Source: Acanthamoeba lenticulata (taxonomy: Eukaryota; Discosea; Longamoebia; Acanthamoebidae). Taken from it: a stretch of 10,906 nt of DNA. The position numbers and the translations under genes were made by a program. Each line of letters opens with the position of its first letter. The first letter of the stretch is position 1. Below, piece by piece: positions 1-7,959 of this stretch. Below the pieces are notes generated by a model. The model saw nothing but the letters and a program-made list of their open reading frames with translations, made no database searches and was not told where the DNA came from. The stretch covers positions 1 through 10,906 of the forward strand of contig NAVB01001439.1 of the NCBI GenBank assembly GCA_002179805.1, read 5' to 3'.

Positions 1-1068
1 GTTGAGCAGCTTCTCGAGGTCGACCTCGATGGCCTGGTAGGCCGAGAGGAAGCGCCACGGCAGCTGGCGCGAGGTCGTCACCGACCGCTCGTCGGTGAGA
101 CGCGTGAGGATCTGCTCGTGGTGGGCCGGCGAGATGCCCGTCACGATCAGGTTGCGCAGGTTGCGCAGCATGGCCATGAAGGGCAGCTTGCGCTCGTCGA
201 TGAGCTTCTCCCACGTCGAGTGCTTGTTGCCCAGGGCCGACAGCTGCGTCTCCCACGTGATCGGGATCGGCAGCTTCATGCGCTGCCCGGCCCGCTCGGG
301 CTTGAACTCGCCTCGGAGGCCCATCTGGGCAAAGGCCTCGGGCGACTCCGGGTACTTCTTGCCCAGGATGGCGCAGACGGCCTCAGCCGGCTCCGCGACG
401 TGGACCTTCCTGATCAGCTGCTTCAGCGTCAGCTTCGTCGGGCCCTTCTTGCTGCCGTCCGACTCGGAAGTGGTAGAAGGAGTTGTGGTAGCATGTGATC
501 CCATCCCCTTCTTCGTCTGCTTCGTCGTCGTGGTAGTAGAGGAAGAAGCGTCTTCCTTGGAGGAAGCCTTGCCCTTGGCGAGCTTGGCCTTCTTCTTGAG
601 GCTGTTCTCCTTGTTGTACTTGGCCAGCTGGTAGTCATCAAACTCGGGGAACTTGTGCTGGACGGCCGTGCGAAGAGCGGCAGGCAGCGAGCGGTCGGGC
701 AGGTAGCGGTCAGGCAGGTCCAGGTAGAGGTTGACCACGTCGAGCAGGTCGCTCGGCAGGCGCACGCAGCTGGAGAAGTAGCGCTCAAAGAACGGGTGGC
801 AGGCCTTGAGGTTGGCCGCGACGGCCATCATCCAGTTGGCCGTCGAGCGGATGTTGAGGTCATCGCGCACGTACAGGATGACCTTCCACACGAACTCGGG
901 GTCCTGCGCGGCGATGTCGCCCAGCAGCTGGCGCAGCTCGGCCTGCGTGCGGCACGGCTCGGGCGCGTAGTAGCGCGGCTCGTGGATCATCAGCGCACAG
1001 ACCTTGTTGAGCAGCTTCAACTTGAGGTCCTTGATCTCCACCAGGTGCGAGAAGTCGGTCTTGTCCAT
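1..1068 (-). CDS. TROVE-domain protein, telomerase-associated protein 1 (TEP1)-like, 5' part only
   Basis: The frame is open from the ATG at 1068-1066 to the window edge: 356 codons, no stop and no intron. It starts MDKTDFSHLVEIKDLKLKLL. Residues about 15-356 resemble the RNA-binding TROVE module shared by TEP1 and Ro60. The best match is near the right end of the visible protein, where LPFMAMLRNLRNLIVTGIS is followed by a HHE motif, an SRQLPWRFL stretch and an AYQAIE stretch, the order I know from TEP1. TROVE binds small structured RNAs; in animals TEP1 binds telomerase and vault RNAs. A Lys/Ser/Thr-rich low-complexity insert (about residues 157-210, including STTTTTKQTKK) interrupts the domain. 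The remainder, where TEP1 has NACHT and WD40 repeats, lies outside the window, so TEP1 cannot be told from a TROVE-only protein. The gene is divergent from the EF-hand gene. Family call good; precise orthology inferred. Confidence 0.8.
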   Translation of the reverse strand, partial: MDKTDFSHLVEIKDLKLKLLNKVCALMIHEPRYYAPEPCRTQAELRQLLGDIAAQDPEFVWKVILYVRDDLNIRSTANWMMAVAANLKACHPFFERYFSSCVRLPSDLLDVVNLYLDLPDRYLPDRSLPAALRTAVQHKFPEFDDYQLAKYNKENSLKKKAKLAKGKASSKEDASSSTTTTTKQTKKGMGSHATTTPSTTSESDGSKKGPTKLTLKQLIRKVHVAEPAEAVCAILGKKYPESPEAFAQMGLRGEFKPERAGQRMKLPIPITWETQLSALGNKHSTWEKLIDERKLPFMAMLRNLRNLIVTGISPAHHEQILTRLTDERSVTTSRQLPWRFLSAYQAIEVDLEKLLN

Positions 1069-1452
1069 CGTGGCGCGAGTGGGCGGTGTGCAAGTGAGGA
1101 GGAGTGGTGGTTGTAGTGCAGGAGAGAGTTACAACGGAGCAGACGGCTGGTGTTGGCACAGAGAAATGGTGTTTTCTCTGCTAGGGGTTGGCCTGAACAC
1201 CTGTGGGCTGTTGTTATTCTCCTGTTCTTGATGCTGACATGCGCAGCGTTACTTTTATTTCTTCTGCCATTAGGTGAAGCCAATGTTTTGGCTTTTGCCC
1301 ATCCACGAATTTTAGGAGAATGAAAAAGTCGCTTTTTTTCTTTCTTTTTTGCTTTCTTTTTGTTATCTTGCCTCGTGACGTCACTCGGGGCAAAGAAAGC
1401 ACTATCTTAAAATCACACTTTGCCATTGCTTACCAAGCTTGCAGACGGTGAT
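1069..1452. promoter_or_regulatory. Divergent intergenic region (TROVE gene / EF-hand gene)
   Basis: These 384 bp separate two start codons that face away from each other, so both 5' UTRs and both promoters should lie here. No TATA box is evident. Visible elements are a pyrimidine-rich plus-strand tract at about 1329-1363 (TTTTTTTCTTTCTTTTTTGC and onward) and a perfect TGACGTCA palindrome at 1376-1383. The rest shows no structure I can name. Confidence 0.55.
1375..1384. promoter_or_regulatory. CRE-type palindrome GTGACGTCAC
   Basis: This is a perfect 10-bp palindrome containing TGACGTCA, the full cAMP-response element bound by CREB/ATF bZIP dimers. It lies about 70 bp upstream of the EF-hand ATG and about 310 bp from the TROVE ATG. 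The palindrome is seen directly. A regulatory role is inferred from motif and place; the same 8-mer also occurs by chance in coding sequence at 9938-9945. Confidence 0.4.
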
Positions 1453-2333
1453 ATGGGCAACCAGCACGTTGAGGTGCCCAAGCAGGAGCTGCAGGAGTGG
1501 AGCCAGAAGTATGCGCGTATGTACCCCTATCTCCTCGCCACTCCTCGCGTGCTTGCTTCGGCAGCCAGCTAGAAACACCGTGCAGTCCCCAAGGCAAGGG
1601 CGGAGCAGGCGCTCAAGGCGTTCCGAGCAAACAAGGGCCAGGACGGCCGCATATCCAGGGACAAGTTTGTTCGCATCCTGAGTGAACAGGCCGCGATAGA
1701 GTCCCACTTGGCCACGGCCATCGCCGACGCCTTTGACCACAACGGAGACGGGTGCGTCACCTCCCCGTAGTTGTACGACTTTCCTCGCTACTCGCTCAGG
1801 GGCTGACACGGTTGGTGTCTTGAATTGGATCCCAGCATCGACGTGCACGAGTACCTGGCCCTCATGGGCGTCTCCTTTGGTGGCACCCTTCTCGACAAGC
1901 TGGAGGGTACGACAACAGGCGGCTACTTTGCCGTTGTGGTGGAAGATGAAAAGCTGATCAGCCCTTGTGACGTGGAGCAGCCTCTTTCAACATCTTTGAC
2001 GCCGACGGGTCGGGCGAGTTGAGCAGGGCCGAGGTCGAGCGCATGCTGGAGTTGACTACACGTGCTGTCATCCGGCGCGAGGCGCGCATGTCTTCTCGGA
2101 CCACCTTCTCGCTGTCGGAGAACATGAAAGCCCGCATTCGCCAAGTCGTCGACGAGATCTTCCACACGATCGACAAGGACGAGGTACCCCCGTGCTTCTT
2201 CCTCTTCTTCTACTCAAGGTCAGACGAGGATGCTAACTCTCTTGGTGGACAGAGCGGCGCGATCTCCAAGGAGGAGTTCATCAAGGGCTTCAGCGAGCAC
2301 CCCGAGATCTGCGCCTTCTTCCGCCAGTTCTGA
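1453..2333 (+). CDS. Four-EF-hand calcium-binding protein (recoverin/calcineurin-B-like)
   Basis: Exons are 1453-1516, 1586-1751, 1836-1906, 1981-2183 and 2253-2333: 585 nt, 194 residues. All introns are GT-AG (69, 84, 74 and 69 nt); the last has a CTAAC branch site at 2233-2237. The protein starts MGNQHVEV. The Gly2 is compatible with N-myristoylation, but Val at position 6 makes this weak. EF1 (about 37-48) is degenerate. EF2 (72-82) reads DHNGDGIDVHE and is one residue short with the canonical splice. EF3 is DADGSGELSRAE (107-118) and EF4 is DKDESGAISKEE (165-176), both with good calcium ligands at positions 1, 3, 5 and 12. A dead first hand, a central linker and four hands suit a calcium sensor such as recoverin/NCS or calcineurin B; which subfamily is uncertain. 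The intron inside EF4 restores an exact 12-residue loop, which supports the model. Confidence 0.85.
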
Positions 2334-2443
2334 GCCAACATGCTGTAAAAATGAAGAAGAAAGCCAACAAGTCTGTGTATCCATTGAAGGTCCAAGGAAG
2401 AAAAGGAGGACATGGCCTGCTCTCGGGCCTGTCCGGCGGACTC
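2334..2443. other. Convergent 3' intergenic spacer
   Basis: These 110 bp separate the stop codons of the EF-hand gene (plus strand, TGA at 2331-2333) and the MORN-VPS9 gene (minus strand, TGA at 2446-2444). Both 3' UTRs must fit here or overlap. No AATAAA signal is visible on either strand. Confidence 0.5.
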
Positions 2444-5400
2444 TCAGGAAGAGGGCAGATGGAGGGCCAGGGTGTCGGCCAGATGGTTGTAGACCCAGAG
2501 GGGCAGGCGGCGCATGATCTCGATGCGCATATCCTGTTGCGTACATGACCTTCGTGTGCCTCCTCCACCACCGCTGCCGCTCGCGGGGTGGTTCTTGTTG
2601 TTGTTGTTGTGGTTTTCCACCGCGGCTTCGTGCCGTCCGATCTCGGAGTAGACGCCGCCGCGGTGGTGATGATGTTGATAGTGGTGATGCTGCGGGTCGG
2701 AGAGGTTGATCTGCGGGAGCGATTTCGTGCGCTTCTCCTTCAGCGGCTCCCTTCCTGCTGTCTCGGCTTCGTGCGACTGCAGCTCGGTCTCGCCCGCCTC
2801 TGGCTGCTCTTGTTTCTTCTCGCCTTGCTGCTGAGCCGCAGGTGCCGAACGAGCAGTGGCGCCGTCGTTGGTGTCGCCGTCTTCGACGACGGCCAGCCCC
2901 ATGGCGTCGAGAAGGGTCTGGAAGAGCTGACGATAAAACGTGTTGCGGAGCATCCGCTTCTCCTCGGGCTGGAGCACGACCGGAGCGTAAAAGTCGTCGT
3001 CGCGGTGGGCCACTTCCTTGAGCATGTCGACTAGGAAGCCCATCTTGAACTGAAGGTCACCGCCGACGGCCGGCAGCACGACGGCCGGGTCGTGTCGGCC
3101 GCTGTCGCTGCGCGACCGGAGGAACTCGCGATAGGAGCCCGTGAGGACGGCCGTCTTGGCCTCTTCGCCGCGGGCGGCCCGCAGCTGGGCCTCGTTCCGG
3201 CGCTCGCGCTGGATCTCGAGCTCGCGCTGGTAGACCCCCAAGCGCTGGCGCACCGACGCCACGGCCAGCTTGAGGTCGTTCTTGAGCGTGGACAGGGGCA
3301 CCAGCTCCCCGCAGGCGTTGCGCAGGTTGGGATGCAGCTTCATCACAAACTCCATCGCGGCCTTGAGCTCCGTCAGGCGATACCCGCCCTCTGTCGTCCG
3401 CCACGAGTCGAGTCAGTGGGCGCAGCCCTGTGGGCCCTTGTGGGGCGAGGGGAGGCGCACCGGTCTTGGTGATGGTCTGCTGCGGCAGGAAGTCAGAGAG
3501 CATGTCAGCGTGGGCGTAGAGGTCGCTGACCTTGGCCTTGATCACCACAAACACGAACACGGGGAACTTTTCCTCGGCCCCACTGCCCAGCCCCGGCCGA
3601 GTGGTGAGCAAGAGGCCAGAGAGACTCGCGAGGCGAGGAGCGCCCCTGGCCCGGGGCCGGGGTGAGGCCACGTACATGTAGACATGAGGGCCTTGGCCCA
3701 TCACGGGCAGGTTGCGGAAGACGCTGCCACCTGAGGTGGCGCTGGCCTTAATCTTCTGTGGCGAGCAGCCCACAAGGATGTGCTTCGAGCAATCCATAAG
3801 GCACTGTAGCTTGCCCTTGACCGTGTACTCGGCTGCGCGCACAGGTCAGATAGTCGCAGTCAGCATGTTGAATGAGCTCAGCTTCAGCGATTGGAGAAGG
3901 CAACGCACTATCAACGCTGCGCAGGCTTCGAATCGCGGCCACGAACGGGTGGTGCTTCGCGACTTGCCTGCAGGCGCATCGGCGTTAGTACGTGGGGCGA
4001 AGCAGGGGCGCGTGAGAGGCGCACAAGCTCGAGGGGATCTCGAGGCCGGACAGGGAGCCGCTGCGCTTAGTCCGATGGCCGTGGCCCGCCCCTAGTGTCG
4101 AAGTTCCCCTCGGCGAGCCATTGGACGTTTCGTCCTCATCGATCCACTCGCTCTCCCAGGTCATCTGGATGCCGAGATCGCGGGGCATCACGCGCCACAG
4201 CGAGTCCACCTTGGCCCGGAACAACGTGTCCCTCTTCCGGTTCTGCAAAAGCACACGGCCGACGTCAGCGCCGGGCAAGGGCGAGCAGGAGTCGAGCGGA
4301 CGTACCTTGATTCGATAGAGTGAGAACAAGAGCGTGTAGATGCGCGAGAAGATCGCCTCCTTGAACGCCATCAGTATCAGTCTGTCAAAAGGTCAGGTTG
4401 AGTTTGAGTGATAAATGCGGATAGGGGGAGAATGGGCATGCTTGTACTTGTTGCCTTCCTTTTCGCTCAATGGTGGCTCCCATTTCGTGCGGCTGATGAG
4501 TTCCGTGTGGCCATATGCTGCACATTTATACATAAATAAATAAATAAATAAATAAATGATAAATGCGCAGAAGAGGATGAAGCACACACTGATGAACGAA
4601 GCCACATCGTCGACGGCAATCGGAATGAGGTGATCCACGTCCTTCGCTACAAAATCTCCAAACAAGGCCTCAAACGTATGTACAAACTTGGCCACCGGCT
4701 GGCCCAGCAGGTGCGTCCGGTCCCTGTCGTGTAAACAACCGACGTTGGCAATGTGGCATTCAAAGGCGAAGATCTTATAGGTCCGGTACCCGATGAACGT
4801 CTCGAGCTCGGCGAAGCTGCTGACCGTCACCTGCTGTTTGGGCGTCACGTCACTAGAGGAGGAGAGAGAGTCTTAGGAAGAGTTCAAGACCAACAGTCAA
4901 CAACTACGTGCGTGCCTGTCGGGGAAGAAGCCCTTCCACTTTTGGGCGTAAACTAGGAGTTCGCCCTGCCCGAGCTTCTGGGCCGTCCGCAGCGTGTTGC
5001 TCAGCAAGCGCTGAGAAAACCTGCGTGCAACGGGCGCCCGTTAGCCGGATGGACGAGAAGGAACGCAACCAGAAACAGCCCACGTACTTGGCTGCCTGGG
5101 CAAGGCTGCCCTTGCTGTACTTGGCTTGAGAGATCTGGTCGCCCTGCCAGAAGCCAACCACGACGTCTCCGTTGGACAGGCACAGACGCCCGTCTCCCCG
5201 TCGTCCGTCCTTCCACCAGGTGCCTGCACGCCAAACAAATTCGCCCCCCGAGTTAACGCCAAGCACAGGTCCATGAAGAGAAAGAAGAAATGATGCCGAC
5301 CTTCAAAAACGGTGCCCTCGCTGTACTGGAAGGTGCCATAGCCGTGGCGCATGTTGTTCTTCCATGAGCCCTGATATCGTTCTCCATCGGCAAAGATGTA

Positions 5401-7265
5401 AAGGCCGTAGCCGTTCCGCTGATCCTTGGCGAAGGAGCCCACATAGCGCGATCCGTCCCCGTAGTGCATCTCGCCCTACAGGTCGGCTCCGATCAGTTGA
5501 AGCAAAGAAAGGCCAAAACAGTTAAAAAAAATATGAAATAAATAGATAAATAAATGGAAGAATAGATCGTACCTCGCCGGATCGAGTCACAACGTAGTCG
5601 ATGGGGTGCGTGGTCGAGTGATTCTGTGCGTGGAACAGGATAGAGCCAAAGTAGGCGTCACCGTTATCGTAGGTAATCTTGCCGGTGCCCTCTGCGTGGT
5701 TATACTTGGGTGAACAAGTGCGCGTAACTGAAAAAGAAAGTGGAAGCCTACCAGGTTTGTCATCGATCCACACCCCGTCAAACTTGGACTTGTCGGGAAA
5801 GTAGATGCAGCCGGGCCCCTCCCGCTTGCCCTGCTGCCAAAGGCCGTCGAAGTAGCGTCCGCTTGGCCACGTGTATCTGTTCACCAACGTCAGCCCCGGC
5901 TTTGATGGCGCAGCGGGCAGATGGTCATTCATACCGGCCGTTTCCTTGTCGTAGCCCAGCCTCCCAGGTGCCCTCGTACTTGTCCCCATGGCCATACCTG
6001 AGCATCGCTTGCATAAGGCATGGCAATTGGCGGTGAAGATGATGTTCATATCGTACCTTACTGTGCCGAAGCCATGCTTGAGGCCATCGACCCAGTCGCC
6101 AAGAAAGCTGTCGCCGCCCGGGCCTTCTTCCTTACCAAAGCCGTGCACTTTGCCGTGCACCACGTCGCCGTGATAGACCGATCCGCACGGTAGCTGCACT
6201 TGCTGATGCTTAATGAAGGCCCGCACGGTCTCCTTGGCCAGTGCCTCCAGCTGATAACGCAATCGTGTGTGTAAGCTGCCAGTTTGGAACGAGGAGCGTT
6301 TGTAGAGGCCGTACATGAGCGTCTCTCTCCTCGGATCCTAAGTGCGCGGGCAGGAACGCCATCATGCTGTCCTCTGGCTTCACGCTGGCCTTGAAGCTGG
6401 ACATCCACCTTGAAGTGGGAGCAAGAGCGTGAGGAGAAGAAGTCCACCAAGTAGGAGCCCAACGCACCGCACAGCAGTTTGATTCTCCAGAGCGTTGCCC
6501 AGCTCATTCTCGTAGGGTGAGAGGAGGACGTGCGCAACGAGGACTGCGATCTCGCTGCTGAGCTTCTTCTGAATGAAGTCGGCCTCCCTCTTCATTCTGC
6601 ACGGTTGTGTGAGCTACAACGTTAAACCGCATGCAAAGTAATGAGCAAGAGCAGAGGAAGCACCTTGCTTCCCTGTGGTCGGTCCAGTTCGCGAAGCAAA
6701 ACCAGACAACGTCAAGCTTTTGCTTCTGATCTTGCACGAACTGCAATATGGCGTCGTTCTTGCGCCGTCTGCGCACTGTTTGTTCCAGTTCGGCTTCGCT
6801 AACAGCAGAGCGCGGGGCACCAGAGCCCATCAGTCTTGTTGTAGTTGCTGCGAGGCGTCGCACAGGCGAGGAGAAAGCGGAGAAGAAAGATGTTATCCCC
6901 TCGTTGGTCTGGCTGTTGCTCCCATTCTCGTTTCCGTTGTCTTCTTCGCTGTAATCCCAGGTAATCTCTTCATCGTCATCGTCTGTGGATAGGAATCGCT
7001 CATCTACAACGAATTCGAGCACTTGGCCGGAATGGTGGAACTTCTCTTTTACCACTTGGCGCGGCTTTCCGTTTAGGGAGGCGGTGTCGCCCCCAGCGAC
7101 TGCTCGACGCAGCAAATCTTCCCTTCGGAGAAGAGCCCCCAGCAGAGCCCAACAGCTGGTACTGTCCCCCACAACAAGCAAGCGGAAGGTCTCTCCGGGA
7201 GGCAGCTTCCATCCATATTGCTGTAGAGGAGAGCACGATGGAGTGCTCGGCTGGCCCAGCTGCAT
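2444..7265 (-). CDS. Alsin-like MORN-repeat and VPS9-domain protein with a degenerate G-domain-like N-terminus
   Basis: Exons, 5' to 3': 7265-6664, 6596-6468, 6408-6315, 6250-6057, 5997-5935, 5876-5752, 5691-5573, 5475-5301, 5223-5088, 5020-4916, 4852-4586, 4381-4306, 4242-4025, 3967-3909, 3832-3676, 3582-3461, 3390-2444; 3588 nt, 1195 residues. The ATG at 7265 has an in-frame TAG just upstream. Residues 1-245 look like a nucleotide-free G domain: FRLLVVGDSTSCWALLGALL lacks the GK[ST] P-loop, followed by an acidic insert and KLDVVWFCFANWTD. Residues about 296-530 hold about ten MORN units (for example DGERYQGSWKNNMRHGYGTF), which in alsin serve membrane binding or dimerisation. Residues 670-905 form a VPS9 domain, which in the family exchanges nucleotide on Rab5-type GTPases at endosomes: MAFKEAIFSRIYTLLFSLY, then KGKLQCLMDCSKH, then AEEKFPVFVFVVIKAK, then EGGYRLTELKAAMEF. 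A Ser/Gly-rich insert sits near 735-765. The tail has a charged helix (about 918-950) and His/Asn runs. One gene is favoured because every junction keeps frame; a split near 6600 cannot be excluded. Confidence 0.8.
3984..3990 (-). other. Perfect TACTAAC branch-site box in an intron
   Basis: On the minus strand TACTAAC lies about 14 nt before the CTGCAG acceptor of the 57-nt intron 4024-3968. It matches the yeast-type U2 branch consensus and is what fixes the small 59-nt exon 3967-3909, which joins its neighbours in frame on both sides. Shorter CTAAC or TTAAC versions sit near the 3' ends of introns at 2184-2252, 5021-5087 and 5224-5300. Confidence 0.6.
4382..4585 (-). other. Unusually long intron (204 nt) of the MORN-VPS9 gene
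   Basis: The donor is GTGCTT after coding base 4586 and the acceptor is GACAG before 4381; splicing gives ...DDVASFISVLILMAFKE. The other 15 introns of this gene span 57-97 nt. The extra length is AT-rich and includes a TAAA microsatellite. Read through, it would give a false hydrophobic segment. Confidence 0.7.
4533..4557. repeat. (TAAA)6 microsatellite
   Basis: Six perfect TAAA units plus one base, read on the plus strand, lie inside the 204-nt intron of the MORN-VPS9 gene. A related AT-rich run, AAATAAATAGATAAATAAAT, lies at about 5536-5555 in the 97-nt intron 5476-5572. Both are non-coding. Confidence 0.9.
4853..4915 (-). other. Probable GC-AG intron of the MORN-VPS9 gene
   Basis: Keeping frame between ...KWKGFFPD and DVTPKQQ requires a donor CAG/GCACGC at 4916/4915 and the acceptor CTCTAG ending at 4853, giving 63 nt. 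The only GT donor in reach (GTAGTT) joins in frame only to an acceptor 36 nt away, too short for a normal intron. GC-AG introns are a known minor class of U2 introns. Confidence 0.55.
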
Positions 7266-7959
7266 CTAGTGGCACTCAATCTCAGCACCCCGTGTTGTCC
7301 GCCGAAGCGGTTTTTCTTGGGCGAGCACAAAAGAAATTCGGCACCAGGCGTTTTCCTTCAACGGCCGTAAAGCGAAAACGAAGAGGCACATTTGCTGCCA
7401 AGTGCGACGCAGCTTGGCGACCTTCCGTGCATGAAAAAGATGTCAATGGAGCGGCTCAGCCTGTCTCTCTATTCAGCACGACCGAGATGCACATGCATTT
7501 TGCTCATCGACCGATTTATTGCAGAAAAAGATGGAGAAAACAAGATATCTTTGTCTGTTCCGGGAAATAACTGCCCACCGATTCGCAGCACTGACGTAGG
7601 AAAGAACCGCAATGGACCAATCCACGCGCAAGAGGGGGCTCTCGATAAGCGCAGGCAAGCCGAAGAAGGAGACTTACTTTTTACAACAACACCACCGGTC
7701 AAGTCCAAAACGAGTACAGCGGAAGAAGAAAGGACTACACTTCACGACCTGTTCCTTTCTTCAGTCTTCGAGGTGAGGTCCCCCATAAACGCTTCTCCCC
7801 CTACCTTTTACGGTTTGCTTGGTCCTACATAAGATGAGTTGTAAGTCAGGACGGGGGAGCTCTTTTTAGAGAACAGGTCAAACCTGATTTCAACCGCCCG
7901 AATCTAATCTGCTTTTATGTGGCAAACTTAGAACGAATCCGTGTTTGAATCAGGGAAAG
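7266..7959. promoter_or_regulatory. Divergent intergenic region (MORN-VPS9 gene / MADS gene)
   Basis: These 694 bp lie between two start codons facing away from each other, so they should carry both promoters and 5' UTRs. An open frame of 146 codons runs across 7392-7832 on the plus strand, but its codons often end in A or T, unlike the GC-rich third positions of the neighbouring genes. I find no recognisable domain in it, so I treat it as chance or 5' UTR. No perfect CC(A/T)6GG box is present. A MEF2-like element lies at 7860-7869. Confidence 0.5.
7860..7871. promoter_or_regulatory. MEF2-like element CTCTTTTTAGAG
   Basis: CTCTTTTTAG differs at one base from the MEF2-type MADS site CTA(A/T)4TAG. 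With flanks it forms an imperfect inverted repeat (CTCT...AGAG). It lies about 90 bp upstream of the MADS-box ATG. The role is inferred from place only. Confidence 0.25.

Noticed and set aside
95..634. 179-codon plus-strand frame
   Set aside because: Antisense shadow of the TROVE gene; no domain and no sensible start.
3583..3675. Pro/Arg-rich insert in the VPS9 frame
   Set aside because: The 93-nt stretch is open in frame but has a GTACGT donor and CAG acceptor, and removing it restores the VPS9 core.
4393..4600. Apparent transmembrane segment FILFCAFIIYLFIYLFMYKC
   Set aside because: It is read-through of the 204-nt intron with its TAAA repeat; splicing 4586 to 4381 gives an uninterrupted VPS9 lead-in helix.
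4880..4915. 36-nt GT-AG intron as alternative to the GC-AG intron
   Set aside because: In frame, but far below the 57-nt minimum of all other introns here.
2444..7265. Splitting the minus-strand region into separate G-domain-like, MORN and VPS9 genes
   Set aside because: No stop, promoter-sized gap or start with good context separates the parts; all 16 junctions keep phase. The break near 6600 remains the least secure.
7392..7832. 146-codon plus-strand frame in the intergenic region
   Set aside because: No domain, no AT/GC codon bias like the neighbours, no clear start context; probably chance or 5' UTR of the MADS gene.
7928..7955. Possible tRNA B-box-like GAACGAATCC
   Set aside because: No matching A box, acceptor stem or cloverleaf around it.
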